This document shows positions 7,257 through 16,102 of a DNA stretch of 64,000 nucleotides, one piece after another. The notes under the pieces were generated by a model. That model searched no databases, had not been told where the DNA came from, and saw nothing but the letters and a program-made list of their open reading frames with translations. Position numbers and translations under genes: made by a program. Every line of letters starts with the position of its first letter. Within the stretch, counting starts at the first letter, position 1. This stretch comes from Brevundimonas sp. (GTDB taxonomy: Bacteria > Pseudomonadota > Alphaproteobacteria > Caulobacterales > Caulobacteraceae), in assembly GCF_027487935.1 (NCBI RefSeq), contig NZ_JAIYCP010000033.1:111872-175871 (forward strand), given 5' to 3'.

Positions 7257-9107
7257 CTAATCGGCGCGGAACTGCAGCTCGGCCAGATGGGCATACAGGC
7301 CGCCCTGGGCCATCAGCGACTGGTGCGTGCCTTCCTGCACCACCCTGCCTTCCTCCATCACCACGATCCGGTCGGCCCGCAGCACCGTGGCCAGCCGGTG
7401 GGCGATGACGATGGTGGTCCGACCCTGCATGGCCTGATCCAGCGCCGCCTGCACCAGTCGCTCATTCTCGGCATCCAGCGCGGAGGTCGCTTCGTCCAGC
7501 AGCAGGATCGGGGCGTCCCGGACCAGCGCCCGGGCGATGGCCATGCGCTGACGCTGACCGCCGGACAGGCTCTTGCCGCGCTCGCCCAGCGGCGTGTCGA
7601 ACCCTTCCGGGAGGGCCTCGATAAAGCCCAGGGCCTGCGCCTCGTCGGCCGCAGCGCGAATCTCGCTGTCGCTGGCGCCTTCACGGCCGAAGCGGATGTT
7701 TTCATTGGCCGAGCCCGAGAACAGCGGTGCCTCCTGCGAGACCCAGGCGAAGCGGCCGCGTACCGCCACGGGATCCGCGGCGCGCACGTCCACACCGTCC
7801 ACCGAGACGACGCCGGCCTGCGGATCATAGAAGCGCAGCAGCAGGCGGAAGACCGTGCTCTTGCCGGCCCCGGACGGCCCGACCAGGGCAATCGTCTCGC
7901 CCGGCCGCACGGTCAGCGAAAAGCCCTTCAGCGCCGGCAGGTCGGGGCGACCCGGATAGGCAAATTGGACCGCCGACATCGACACCTCACCGGTCGGCGG
8001 TTCAGGCAGGATGGTCGGTGTTTCCGGCGGGCGGATCGCCGCTTCCGCGCGCATCAGCTCATCGATCCGTTCCATGGCACCGGCGGCCTTCTGGACATCA
8101 CCCCAGCTCTCGCCCAGCGCCCCGACCGCCCCGGCTGCGAACACAGAGAGCAGGACGAACTGCAGCAGGGCCCCCGGCGTCATCCGCCCGGCGATCACAT
8201 CCTGCGCGCCCAGCCAAAGAACCAGGGTCACGCCGCCGAACATCACCACGATGATCATGGCCGTCATCAGGGCCCGCGCCTTCATCCGCACCAGAGAGAC
8301 GCCGAACGCGGCCTCAACCGCCGCGCCGAACCGGGCGATGGCACTGCTCTCCCGCCCGAAGGCCTGCACCGTCTCGATGGCGTCCACGCTCTCGCCGGCG
8401 AACCCGACGGCATTGGCGAAACGGTCCTGGGAGGCCACCGTCAGCGTCCGCACCCTTCGCCCGAACAGGAAGATCGGCCCCAGCAGCACCGGCACCACCA
8501 GCAGCACCAGGCCGGTCAGTTTCGGGCTGACAATGAACAGCAGCACGGTCCCGCCGATCAGCGTCAGAAAGTTGCGCAGGGCGAAGGAGACCGAGGTGGT
8601 CAGCAGGGTCTCGACCAGGGCGATATCCGTGGTCAGGCGCGAAAGAACCTCACCGGTCCGCATCGCGGCATAGAAGGCCGGGTCAAGCGTCAGTATGCGT
8701 CCGAACAGCCCCTTGCGCAGATCGGCGATGACCCGCTCGCCGGTCTTGGTGACGAAATAATAGCGGACTGCGGTGGCGAACCCCAGGAACAGGGCATTGG
8801 CTCCCAGCAGCAGGAACCACAGGTTCAGCTGGGCCCCGTCGTTTTCGAAGCCGTTGTCGATGGCACCGCGCGCTGCCGCCGTCAGGGCCAGCGAGGCCGC
8901 AGTCGACAGGATCAGCCAGACCCCGGCCATGGCTGCATGAGCCTTGTGCCGCATCGCATAGGGCACCAGTCGGCCCAGCGGCCGGACATCCCGGCGTCGC
9001 TCGCGTCGCGCCCCGGCCTCGCTCATCTGCTCGGCCAGCTGGGCCCCGGCACCCGGCCGTCCCCTGATGTCAGCGGCGGTGTCGGCGTGGGGAGTTGCAT
9101 CTGTCAT
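7257..9107 (-). CDS. ABC exporter half-transporter (MsbA/LmrA type), fused membrane and ATPase domains
   Basis: Encodes 616 residues. An N-terminal soluble tail of about 45 residues leads to a six-helix ABC type 1 exporter domain (about 50-330) and an ATPase domain (about 365-610). The ATPase shows Walker [10 protein letters not shown], signature LSGGQRQR, Walker [13 protein letters not shown] and the H-loop IVIAHRLAT, all intact. The protein should work as a homodimer. Its closest relatives are lipid or drug flippases of the MsbA/multidrug group, but the substrate cannot be told from sequence. It is divergent from rpmE. Confidence 0.9.
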   Translation of the reverse strand: MTDATPHADTAADIRGRPGAGAQLAEQMSEAGARRERRRDVRPLGRLVPYAMRHKAHAAMAGVWLILSTAASLALTAAARGAIDNGFENDGAQLNLWFLLLGANALFLGFATAVRYYFVTKTGERVIADLRKGLFGRILTLDPAFYAAMRTGEVLSRLTTDIALVETLLTTSVSFALRNFLTLIGGTVLLFIVSPKLTGLVLLVVPVLLGPIFLFGRRVRTLTVASQDRFANAVGFAGESVDAIETVQAFGRESSAIARFGAAVEAAFGVSLVRMKARALMTAMIIVVMFGGVTLVLWLGAQDVIAGRMTPGALLQFVLLSVFAAGAVGALGESWGDVQKAAGAMERIDELMRAEAAIRPPETPTILPEPPTGEVSMSAVQFAYPGRPDLPALKGFSLTVRPGETIALVGPSGAGKSTVFRLLLRFYDPQAGVVSVDGVDVRAADPVAVRGRFAWVSQEAPLFSGSANENIRFGREGASDSEIRAAADEAQALGFIEALPEGFDTPLGERGKSLSGGQRQRMAIARALVRDAPILLLDEATSALDAENERLVQAALDQAMQGRTTIVIAHRLATVLRADRIVVMEEGRVVQEGTHQSLMAQGGLYAHLAELQFRAD

Positions 9108-9239
9108 GACGCGCGCCTCTTGCCCCGGAACGGGCCCCGGTGTAAACGCCGCCGCTCATTCCCGCCCCAGATGGCGGGATTTCTCATTTTCGCGCTCCGA
9201 CGGTCGGCATCGTCATCGCGCAGAGACCGGACCAGGACC

Positions 9240-9464
9240 ATGAAGGCGGATACCCACCCCGACTACCACTTCATCACCGTCACGATGACCGATGGTACGA
9301 GCTACCAGACGCGCTCGACCTACCAGAAGGAAGGTGCCGTCCTGAACCTGGACATCGACCCGCTGACCCACCCGGCCTGGACGGGCGGCAACGCCCATCT
9401 GATGGACCGCGGCGGCCGCGTTTCGCGCTTCAACAACAAATTCGCCGGCTTCATCAAGAAGTAG
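9240..9464 (+). CDS. rpmE: 50S ribosomal protein L31
   Basis: Encodes 74 residues, starting at ATG 9240 with AGGACC upstream. [19 protein letters not shown] and HPAWTGG are L31 signatures. There are no cysteines, so this is the zinc-independent form usual in alphaproteobacteria. In the ORF track it is buried at the end of the antisense frame 7287..9464. Alphaproteobacteria often keep an ABC exporter, rpmE and DUF1465 together, as here. A strong terminator follows at 9518. Confidence 0.97.
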   Translation: MKADTHPDYHFITVTMTDGTSYQTRSTYQKEGAVLNLDIDPLTHPAWTGGNAHLMDRGGRVSRFNNKFAGFIKK

Positions 9465-9517
9465 GTCTGACCTCGCGGGCCGGGCTTTCGGGCCACACCC
9501 TGCGGCAAGACGTCCTC

Positions 9518-9550
9518 AAAGGCGTCGGTCTCCGGACCGACGCCTTTCTG
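9518..9550 (+). terminator. Rho-independent terminator of rpmE
   Basis: AAAGGCGTCGGTC, loop TCCG, then GACCGACGCCTTT forms a 13-bp stem ending in T residues, about 55 bases past the rpmE stop. The A-rich left foot would allow some reverse function. Confidence 0.85.
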
Positions 9551-9639
9551 TTTGCCTGGAACGCCGATAACATGCCGGCGTTGGCTTCGGGGGCGTGGAC
9601 GTGGGGTCCCGTGTCGAAGCGGGCAAAGAGATCCTGACG

Positions 9640-11196
9640 ATGAATCGACGGCAACTGGGACTTGGCGCGGCCGTGTCGGCCTTGGTGTCCGCCATCGGAT
9701 TCGCGGCCCGGGCCCAGACCCGTGATTCAGGTGCCGTCGCCTTCTACAACAGTTTCAACGATCAGCTGGATCGCCTGCCCGCAACGCTCCAGCCCGATGT
9801 CAGGGCCTTCTATGAGTTGAACGGCTGGCGCCCGGTCTGGACGCCCGAGCGCCTGCGCATGCTCCAGGCCGCCGCCGGCCGCGCCGAACGCCATGGTCTG
9901 TCACAGGGCGACTATTTCGACTTCGCGGCCCTCGCCGCAGTGCCCGACGCGGCCGATATGCGGACCACAGCCGCAGCCATCGCCTATGGCCGCGTTCTCG
10001 CCGAAGGCCGGGTTCGCCCCGAGACCGTCGAGGACCTCTGGGAGATGCAGAAGAACCGCGTCGATCTGCCAGTCGGGCTGAACGACGCGCTCGCCGGGAA
10101 CCGCCTGCTCGACTGGTTCGAAGGACTGGCACCGACCGACATCGGCTATTCCAACCTCTCCGCCGGCTATGTCCGTTATCGCAAACTGATCCGTGAGGGC
10201 GGCTGGCCGGTCTTCCGCCAGGGGCCAACCATCGAGCCGGGGATGAGCGATGTCCGCATTCCGGCCCTGATCCAGCGACTGGTCGCCGAGGGGGACCTGT
10301 CCGCCGCCGACGGTGCGCGCCTGACCGCCCAGGGCATCGTCTACGGTCCCGAGCTGCAGGCTGCAGTCCGTGGATTCCAGGCCCGCCACGGCCTCCTGGC
10401 AGACGGCCGGATCGGCACCGGCAGCCAGCGTTCGCTCTCGGCCTCGGCAGAAGACCGGGCCCGCCAGATCGCCCTCAACCTCGAACGCCGCCGCTGGCTG
10501 AAGCGCGAGGTGTCTCCCGAGCGGATCGAGGTCAACACCGCGGCCGCCATCATGGTCTACTGGAAGGACGGCCGCCCGGTTCACTCCAACCGTGTCGTCT
10601 GCGGCGCCCCGTCGACCCAGACGCCCAGTCTCGAGAAGCCGTTCGCCTCCGTCGTGGCCAATCCGCCCTGGTATGTGCCCGCATCGATCGCCCGCACCGA
10701 GATCCTGCCGCGCGGCCCCGCCTATCTGGCCAGCCAGAACATGTACATCCAGAACGGCACGGTCATTCAGCGCGCCGGCCCCACCGCTGCCCTCGGCTAT
10801 GTGAAGTTCGAGCTGCGGGACAGCTACGCCATCTTCCTGCACGACACCCCGTCCAAGGCGGCCTTCAACCTGGCCATGCGCCAACGCAGCCATGGCTGCG
10901 TCCGGGTTCAGGACGCCGTCGAGTTCGCCCGCCTGCTTCTGTCGCCCGATCCGACCCTGCTGGCCCAGTTCGACACCGCCCAGGACACGCGTCAGACCCG
11001 ACGCATATCGACGGGCCGCGAGATCAGCGTCCGCCTGCTGTACTGGACCGCCTTCGTCGACGGCCAGGGCCGCGTCGCCTTCCGTGAGGATGTCTATGAG
11101 CGGGACGCCAGACTCGCCGAAGCCCTCGGCATCGCCATCAGCCTGCCGCGACCGGTCAATGACGGGGCGCGGGTGGCGAACGACGTCGGGCCGTAG
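9640..11196 (+). CDS. L,D-transpeptidase (YcbB/LdtD family)
   Basis: Encodes 518 residues from ATG 9640; the ORF-track start at 9595 adds 15 residues with no family support. The N-terminus MNRRQLGLGAAVSALVSAIGF is a signal peptide with a Tat-like RR. A peptidoglycan-binding domain (VYGPELQAAVRGFQARHGL) precedes the YkuD catalytic domain, with RSHGCVRV carrying catalytic Cys at about residue 420. These enzymes form 3-3 cross-links in peptidoglycan in the periplasm and resist most penicillins. The length and domain order match the long YcbB class. Confidence 0.9.
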   Translation: MNRRQLGLGAAVSALVSAIGFAARAQTRDSGAVAFYNSFNDQLDRLPATLQPDVRAFYELNGWRPVWTPERLRMLQAAAGRAERHGLSQGDYFDFAALAAVPDAADMRTTAAAIAYGRVLAEGRVRPETVEDLWEMQKNRVDLPVGLNDALAGNRLLDWFEGLAPTDIGYSNLSAGYVRYRKLIREGGWPVFRQGPTIEPGMSDVRIPALIQRLVAEGDLSAADGARLTAQGIVYGPELQAAVRGFQARHGLLADGRIGTGSQRSLSASAEDRARQIALNLERRRWLKREVSPERIEVNTAAAIMVYWKDGRPVHSNRVVCGAPSTQTPSLEKPFASVVANPPWYVPASIARTEILPRGPAYLASQNMYIQNGTVIQRAGPTAALGYVKFELRDSYAIFLHDTPSKAAFNLAMRQRSHGCVRVQDAVEFARLLLSPDPTLLAQFDTAQDTRQTRRISTGREISVRLLYWTAFVDGQGRVAFREDVYERDARLAEALGIAISLPRPVNDGARVANDVGP

Positions 11197-11199
11197 GGC

Positions 11200-11715
11200 C
11201 TAGATCCGGAAAGCCGCCGTCAGCCGATCCAGCTGGCTCCGCACCGGATTGACCGCGTCCTCTTCCGTCACATCCAGATACATGCGGCGGTCCAGATGCA
11301 GGACCCGGTCATACAGCTTCTCGGTACGGACCAGGTATTCGACCAGGGCGATCGGCAACTCCGGGTGGCTCGCTTCGGTCGCCGTCGTGCGGTCGGCAAG
11401 GCGATAGCGTGAATCGCAGGCGCCTTCGGCCGTCATGTCGCCCTCACGCACGGCCCGCTGCACCAGCAGCCACGAGGCGATCTGCATCAGCCGCGTGGTG
11501 AGTTTCATGCTCTCGCCTGCGTAAAGCAGCGCGGTGGAACGCGACAACAGCTTGGATTCCCGGCGACCGTCACCGTCGAGATAGGAGGCCGTCTCTTCAA
11601 CCAGCTCCATCCCTTCCTGGAAGGTGCGGTCGAACAGTTCCGAACGCGCAAAATCGTCCACGACCGCAGCACGGCTGCGGCCTGTTGGCGAAAGCGGGGT
11701 GGCGTCAACAGACAT
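11200..11715 (-). CDS. rcdA: RcdA, adaptor for CtrA proteolysis (DUF1465)
   Basis: Encodes 171 residues from ATG 11715; the ORF track uses GTG 11733. In Caulobacter, RcdA helps ClpXP degrade the cell-cycle regulator CtrA at the G1-S transition, acting with CpdR and PopA. The family is recognised from FARSELFDRTFQEGMELVEE, SYLDGDGRRESKLLSR and YAGESMKLTTRLMQIASWLL. The protein is all-helical, fitting the three-helix RcdA structure. DUF1192 and a quinone oxidoreductase follow on the upstream side, a layout kept in many alphaproteobacteria. Confidence 0.9.
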   Translation of the reverse strand: MSVDATPLSPTGRSRAAVVDDFARSELFDRTFQEGMELVEETASYLDGDGRRESKLLSRSTALLYAGESMKLTTRLMQIASWLLVQRAVREGDMTAEGACDSRYRLADRTTATEASHPELPIALVEYLVRTEKLYDRVLHLDRRMYLDVTEEDAVNPVRSQLDRLTAAFRI

Positions 11716-11822
11716 GGATTCAACCAGACTCACGGGACAGGCGTATCCCTATCACGACCGGCACGGCATGGCGCGGACCGTCCACGGTGTGCAACGGCCA
11801 TGCCACACGCCGGCCGACAGGG

Positions 11823-12026
11823 TTAAGAGCGGAAATTGAACATGGCATCAGCCGCATTGCGTTGCGAAGACTTGCCCTCGATGGCGGCCCGGGAGCGCTC
11901 AATCTCGGCCTGCAGCCCGGCGATCCGTTGCTGCAGGTCCTCGACGGAATAACCGTCCAGGTCCTCGCGCGTCAGGGCCACCAAAGGTGCGCCGCGCGCC
12001 GCACGGGGCTCCAGATCCTCGAACAT
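11823..12026 (-). CDS. DUF1192 protein
   Basis: Encodes 67 residues: MFEDLEPRAARGAPLVALTR, then EDLDGYSVEDLQQRIAGLQA, then a coiled coil. It starts at ATG 12026 with a strong GAGGAGG seven bases upstream; the longer ORF 11823..12254 is not supported. DUF1192 is a small alphaproteobacterial family with a conserved DLxxxSVxELxxRI core. Its function is unknown, but it sits beside rcdA in many genomes, suggesting a linked role. Confidence 0.85.
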   Translation of the reverse strand: MFEDLEPRAARGAPLVALTREDLDGYSVEDLQQRIAGLQAEIERSRAAIEGKSSQRNAADAMFNFRS

Positions 12027-12108
12027 CACAGCCTCCTCGTGGTCATTCGTCACGCAACGCCCTATTTCAACGCCCGGATACGGACGATTGCAAGAACGGG
12101 ACAGGCGA

Positions 12109-13080
12109 ATGCGCATAGTCGAGATCACCGGCGGTTCCGGTCCGGCCGGCGCACTGGTTCCGGGCGAACGCCCCGATCCGGTCGCCGGTCCGGGCCAGAT
12201 CCGCATCCGCGTGCACGCAGCCGGGGTCAACCGGCCTGACATCCTGCAGCGCATGGGCTTCTATCCGGCACCGGCGGGTGCGTCGGACATCCTGGGACTG
12301 GAGGTCGCCGGCGAGGTCGATCAACTCGGCGACGGCGTAAGCCGCTGGAAGGTCGGAGACCGCGTCTGTGCGCTTCTGGGCGGGGGCGGCTATGCGGAAT
12401 TCGCCCTGGTGGATGCCCGCCACGCCCTGCCCCTGCCCTCCGACCTTGATTTCATCGCGGCGGCGGGGCTGCCCGAAACGCTCTGCACCGTCTTTGCCAA
12501 TGTCTTTGAATCCGGCTCACTGAAGGCGGGGGAAACCCTGCTCATCCACGGTGCCACCAGCGGTATCGGGGTCACTGCGATACAGATGGCAAGGGCGGCC
12601 GGCGCCAGGGTCATCGCCACCTCCCGGGGGGCCGCCAAGGCCGGGGCGGCACGCCGTCTCGGCGCCGACCTCAGCCTCGACGCCACCGCAGATGACATGG
12701 AGGCGGCGATCCGGACGTTCGGGGGCGCGGACGTCGTCCTGGACATGGTCGGGGCCGACTATGCCGTTCTTAACCAGGCCACCCTGAACCCCTTCGGCCG
12801 CTGGGTAGTCATCGCCACCCAGTCAGGTGCCCTGGCCCAGGTCGACCTGGCAAGGCTGATGATGAAACGGATCATCCTGACCGGCTCCACCCTTCGCCCC
12901 CGGTCGGCTGACGAAAAGGCCAGACTGATCGCTGCGGTCGAAGCCACGGCCTGGCCATGGGTTGCGTCCGGCGCGGTCCGGCCGCCGGTTGAGGCGACCT
13001 TTCCGCTCGATCAGGCATCGGCCGCCCACCTCCGGCTGGAGGCGGGCGGCCATGTCGGCAAGATCGTGCTGACGGTCTGA
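12109..13080 (+). CDS. NAD(P)H-quinone oxidoreductase, zinc-free MDR family (PIG3/QorB-like)
   Basis: Encodes 323 residues from ATG 12109; the ORF track adds 7 residues upstream. It has the GroES-like N-domain with HAAGVNRPDILQRMGFYP, and a Rossmann domain with LLIHGATSGIGVTAIQMARA. The structural zinc-binding cysteines of alcohol dehydrogenases are absent, which places it with PIG3/TP53I3-like quinone reductases. The predicted reaction is one-electron or two-electron NADPH-dependent reduction of quinones. It is divergent from DUF1192-rcdA, with an 82-base shared promoter region. Confidence 0.87.
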   Translation: MRIVEITGGSGPAGALVPGERPDPVAGPGQIRIRVHAAGVNRPDILQRMGFYPAPAGASDILGLEVAGEVDQLGDGVSRWKVGDRVCALLGGGGYAEFALVDARHALPLPSDLDFIAAAGLPETLCTVFANVFESGSLKAGETLLIHGATSGIGVTAIQMARAAGARVIATSRGAAKAGAARRLGADLSLDATADDMEAAIRTFGGADVVLDMVGADYAVLNQATLNPFGRWVVIATQSGALAQVDLARLMMKRIILTGSTLRPRSADEKARLIAAVEATAWPWVASGAVRPPVEATFPLDQASAAHLRLEAGGHVGKIVLTV

Positions 13081-13083
13081 GAC

Positions 13084-13719
13084 CTACCAGCGACCGCCGC
13101 CCCGAACCGGACGCAGCGACGAGATGCGGTCGTTCATGCCCCAGCGCTGCAGGTTGCGAACGTCGCCGCGGAAAGTCTGGCAGAACCCGCGATAGTAGGC
13201 GTCGGTGCAGGCTTCCCACTCACCCTGGAACCGCATCGAACTGATGGCGTCGTTGAAGCCCGTATTGGCCAGGTTCGGCATCTCATTGTCGAACCGGAAG
13301 CTGGGGCCGCGGTATTCGGAGTCGCGGAAGATGGTCACAGAGTTTCGCCCGCCGCCGCCCCAACCGCCGCCACCACCACCGCCCCAGCCGCCGCCGCCGC
13401 CACCGCCACCGCCACCGCCACCGCCACCGCCACCGCGGTCTTCAAACTCACCGCGGTTCGGGCCGCAAACCAGCAGCCCGTCGTTGTTGCGAATCTCAAA
13501 ATCGGTGCAGCGGTTCAGCTCGATCGAGGTTTCGCGAATGTTGCCGCGGTTGTTTCGGCAATCGGCATAAAGCCGGCCCCGGTTCACATATTCACCACTG
13601 CAGCTGTCGCGATAGTCACCGCGCGGGGCACCCCGCTCGGGACCGCCGGGGATCTGCGGAGCGAACTCCTGCCCGGCACCTGTAACGACCGCAGCGGCGG
13701 CCAGCATTTCGATCAGCAT
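13084..13719 (-). CDS. Secreted CVNH-like plus beta/gamma-crystallin-like protein with a poly-glycine linker
   Basis: Encodes 211 residues from ATG 13719, chosen because GGGAGGAA lies just upstream. A short signal peptide (MLIEMLAAAAVVTGAG) is followed by DSCSGEYVNRGRLYADCRN and ELNRCTDFEIRNNDGLLVC, which looks like a cyanovirin-N homology (lectin-like) domain. A run of 16 or more Gly with two Trp-containing Gly-rich blocks is next (residues about 95-125). The C-terminus SVTIFRDSEYRGPSFRF and RISSLRPV looks like a beta/gamma-crystallin domain, which often binds calcium. It is probably periplasmic or extracellular, with a carbohydrate- or metal-binding role. Confidence 0.7.
   Translation of the reverse strand: MLIEMLAAAAVVTGAGQEFAPQIPGGPERGAPRGDYRDSCSGEYVNRGRLYADCRNNRGNIRETSIELNRCTDFEIRNNDGLLVCGPNRGEFEDRGGGGGGGGGGGGGGGGWGGGGGGGWGGGGRNSVTIFRDSEYRGPSFRFDNEMPNLANTGFNDAISSMRFQGEWEACTDAYYRGFCQTFRGDVRNLQRWGMNDRISSLRPVRGGGRW
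13352..13437. repeat. CCGCCGCC/CCACCG low-complexity tract encoding poly-glycine
   Basis: About 85 bp of almost pure CCGCCG/CCACCG on the plus strand codes for glycine on the minus strand, interrupted twice by CCA/CCC giving Trp/Gly. Such tracts are prone to slippage, so the linker length may vary between strains. Confidence 0.85.
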
Positions 13720-13861
13720 GGCAGTTCCTCCCGTGTATTCGATCCCGACGCACAACGCGTCTGTGAGGGGACTGTTGCAATGGCTGGATGAACCTCGGCT
13801 GTATGCGTTTGTCGGGTTCCGTTTTCTTTTCCGGCGAATGGGACTATATCGCGGTCAACAA

Positions 13862-13915
13862 CGCCCGGTCGAAAGGCCGGGCGCCGTCGTATCCAGAGCC
13901 CGGTTTTCGGGCTCA
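13862..13915 (+). promoter_or_regulatory. Two consecutive hairpins in the trcR leader
   Basis: CGCCCGG-tcgaaagg-CCGGGCG is followed by GAGCCCG-gtttt-CGGGCTC, both just upstream of ATG 13937. Neither has a following T run, so they are not terminators. They may control translation or stability of the trcR message. Confidence 0.4.
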
Positions 13916-13936
13916 AACAAGAACCGGAATGCCCCC

Positions 13937-14608
13937 ATGACCGACATCCTGATGCCCAAGGCCACCGCGGTCTGGCTGGTCGACAACACCTCCCTGACCT
14001 TCGAGCAGATCGCCGACTTCTGTGGTCTTCATCCGCTGGAAGTGCGCGGTATCGCCGATGGCGATGTGGCCCGGGACATCCGCGGTGCCGATCCGCTGGT
14101 CAATGGCCAGCTGACCCGCGAGGAACTGGACAAGGCCCAGAATGACGACACCTATCGCATGCAGGCCGTCGTCAGCCGCCACGCCGAACTGCTGAAGGTG
14201 CACAAGGCACCGCCGAAATACACGCCGGTCTCGCGCCGCCAGGACCGCCCGGACGCCATCATGTGGTTCGTTCGCAACCACCCCGAGGTGACCGACGCCC
14301 AGATCGCCAAGATGCTCGGCACCACCAAATCGACCATCGAGAGCGTGCGGAACCGCACCCACTGGAACAGCCCGAACATCAAGCCGGTCGATCCCGTGAC
14401 GCTCGGCCTGGTCGGCCAGCTGGCCCTGGACGAACTGGTCCGCAAGGCTGCCGAAAAGAAGGCGAAGGACGACGCCAAAAAGGGCGGCGCCACCCTCCAG
14501 GCCGTCGACGCCCCGGCCGAGCCGGTCGAGGAGGAATTCGTGCCGGAAGCCCGCGAACGCCGCGGTGCCGAACCGACCGCCGCCTCGGTGTTCGGCTCCA
14601 GGGACTGA
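13937..14608 (+). CDS. trcR: Cell-cycle transcriptional regulator TrcR (DUF1013)
   Basis: Encodes 223 residues from ATG 13937. The ORF-track version starts 73 codons earlier without support. MTDILMPKATAVWLVDNTSL followed by FEQIADFCGLHPLEVRGIAD and TDAQIAKMLGTTKSTIESVRNRTHW are the two helix-turn-helix-like blocks of DUF1013. TrcR is conserved in alphaproteobacteria and known as a nucleoid-associated factor that binds RNA polymerase. The C-terminus is acidic and low complexity. Two leader hairpins precede the gene and a terminator pair follows. Confidence 0.9.
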   Translation: MTDILMPKATAVWLVDNTSLTFEQIADFCGLHPLEVRGIADGDVARDIRGADPLVNGQLTREELDKAQNDDTYRMQAVVSRHAELLKVHKAPPKYTPVSRRQDRPDAIMWFVRNHPEVTDAQIAKMLGTTKSTIESVRNRTHWNSPNIKPVDPVTLGLVGQLALDELVRKAAEKKAKDDAKKGGATLQAVDAPAEPVEEEFVPEARERRGAEPTAASVFGSRD

Positions 14609-14611
14609 GCA

Positions 14612-14668
14612 TTCCTCCCCCACCGGGGGAGGAACAAAAACGGCCCCGGGATCGCTCCCGGGGCCGTC
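14612..14668. terminator. Two tandem hairpins between trcR and DUF465 (bidirectional terminator)
   Basis: TTCCTCCCCC-acc-GGGGGAGGAA is followed by AACAAAAA and CGGCCCCGGG-atcgct-CCCGGGGCCG. Read on the minus strand the second hairpin ends in GTTTTTGTT, a good terminator for the DUF465 gene. On the plus strand the first hairpin can stop trcR transcription less efficiently. Confidence 0.75.
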
Positions 14669-14688
14669 GTCATTTCGGGAGGCTGCCG

Positions 14689-14862
14689 CTAGCCGGTGCG
14701 GGCCTCCAGACTGGTGATCTGTTCCTTGAGCCGGAGCTTTTGCTGCTTGAGCTCCCTCACGCGAAGCGAGTCCGTTGCCGGGTGAGTGGTCTCCCGCCGG
14801 ATGGTTTCATCCAGGCTGCGGTGACGGTTTCCCAGTTCGCGGATACGAGCTTCGATGGTCAT
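14689..14862 (-). CDS. DUF465 (YdcH-like) small protein
   Basis: Encodes 57 residues, MTIEARIRELGNRHRSLDE, ending with ELKQQKLRLKEQITSLEARTG. It begins at ATG 14862 with GGAGGCG upstream; the longer ORF-track frame is not needed. DUF465 proteins are short two-helix coiled-coil proteins of unknown function, common in alphaproteobacteria. A second member lies at 16103. It is divergent from ubiX. Confidence 0.85.
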   Translation of the reverse strand: MTIEARIRELGNRHRSLDETIRRETTHPATDSLRVRELKQQKLRLKEQITSLEARTG

Positions 14863-14978
14863 GGCTTGCGCCTCCATGTCTAAGGGACCACTAGATTGAG
14901 CGCCCGGCTTGCCCGGCTGTAGAATCACATTCCGGTGAGCCGCCGGACGTCCGCACACGGACCACCCTGGAGCCCCAA

Positions 14979-15605
14979 TTGGCCGAAGCTGTGAACGGAG
15001 CCGCACGGAACCCTTCCGAAAGCGCTCCACAGAGACTGATCGTCGGAATTTCCGGAGCATCCGGCGTCACTTACGGCGTCCGGGTGCTGGATGCCCTGCG
15101 CGAGCTGGGCGTCGAGAGCCACCTTGTGGTCACCCGCGCCGCCCTGCTGACCTTGTCTCAGGAGACCGAACTGTCGGCCGACGACCTGCTCGGCCGCGCC
15201 GACGTGTCGCACAGGCTCAACGACGTCGGGGCGACGATCGCCTCGGGCTCGTTCCGGACCATGGGCATGATCATCGCGCCCTGTTCGGTCCGCACCATGA
15301 GCGAGATTGCCACCGGCGTGACCTCGACCCTGCTGACCCGGGCGGCCGATGTGGTGCTGAAGGAGCGCCGTCCGCTGGTCCTGATGGTCCGCGAGACGCC
15401 CCTGCATCTCGGCCATCTGCGCACCATGACCGCCCTGGCCGAGATGGGCGCGATCATCGCCCCGCCCCTGCCCGCCTTCTATTCGAAGCCCGCCTCGATC
15501 GCCGAGATGGTCGACCAGTCCGTCGGTCGCGCCCTCGACCTGTTCGGCCTCGACTGGTCCGCCGTCCGGCGCTGGGATGGCCTCAAGGGACCCTCGGCCG
15601 AATGA
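14979..15605 (+). CDS. ubiX: Flavin prenyltransferase UbiX
   Basis: Encodes 208 residues. UbiX joins dimethylallyl phosphate to FMN, making the prenyl-FMN cofactor that UbiD decarboxylases need in ubiquinone synthesis. IVGISGASGVTYGVRVLDAL is the flavin site; MIIAPCSVRTMSEIATGV and RRPLVLMVRETPLHLGHLR are conserved active-site segments. The start is TTG 14979 with GGAG six bases upstream, as no ATG is available. The stop overlaps the next start (ATGA), so the downstream gene is coupled. Confidence 0.95.
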   Translation: MAEAVNGAARNPSESAPQRLIVGISGASGVTYGVRVLDALRELGVESHLVVTRAALLTLSQETELSADDLLGRADVSHRLNDVGATIASGSFRTMGMIIAPCSVRTMSEIATGVTSTLLTRAADVVLKERRPLVLMVRETPLHLGHLRTMTALAEMGAIIAPPLPAFYSKPASIAEMVDQSVGRALDLFGLDWSAVRRWDGLKGPSAE

Positions 15606-16066
15606 GCCTTTGGGACTGGGCGCTGACGGCCTATGCCGCCGAAGGGGTCGCCGACGCCTGCCTGGAGCTGCAGGACGCCGCCGGCCAGAACATACCCCTG
15701 CTGCTCTGGGCCGCCTGGTGCGCCCATACGGGGCGCACGCTGGACGAGGACGCCCTGGAAGCCGCCGGCGACACCGCCCGCGCCTGGCAGGAGACCGCCA
15801 TTGGCCCGCTGCGTGCCGTGCGCCGGGCCCTGAAGGCCCGCGCGCCTGACCTCGACGACACCGATCGCGAAGCCGTCCGGGCCCAGGTCAAGGCGGTGGA
15901 GCTGGAGGCCGAGCGCCGCCTGCTGATCGCGCTCGAAAAACTCTCCCCCGCCCCCAGCGGCCTGTCGCAGCCGCCGATCAACGCCATGGTGGCAGCGGCC
16001 CGGGTCTGGTCGCCGATGACCCCGCGCGCCGGACTGGTCCGGCTCGCGGACCGCCTTCCGGCCTGA
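15602..16066 (+). CDS. TIGR02444 (DUF2390) family protein
   Basis: Encodes 154 residues, MSLWDWALTAYAAEGVADAC followed by ENxxxLLLWAAW-type helix NIPLLLWAAWCAHTGR and RAWQETAIGPLRAVRRALKA. The family is found in proteobacteria and has no known function. It is all-helical with no signal peptide. The start overlaps ubiX by four bases, so it is translationally coupled and may relate to UbiX, but this is inference only. Confidence 0.8.
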   Translation: MSLWDWALTAYAAEGVADACLELQDAAGQNIPLLLWAAWCAHTGRTLDEDALEAAGDTARAWQETAIGPLRAVRRALKARAPDLDDTDREAVRAQVKAVELEAERRLLIALEKLSPAPSGLSQPPINAMVAAARVWSPMTPRAGLVRLADRLPA

Positions 16067-16102
16067 CGCAACGCACAGTATGATGTTCCGACAGGGCCCG
16101 AC

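Noticed and set aside
7287-9464. 725-residue plus-strand ORF opposite the ABC exporter
   Set aside because: It is antisense to a gene with intact Walker and signature motifs, its product is low complexity and His/Gln/Arg-rich, typical of high-GC shadow frames. Only its last 74 codons (rpmE) are real.
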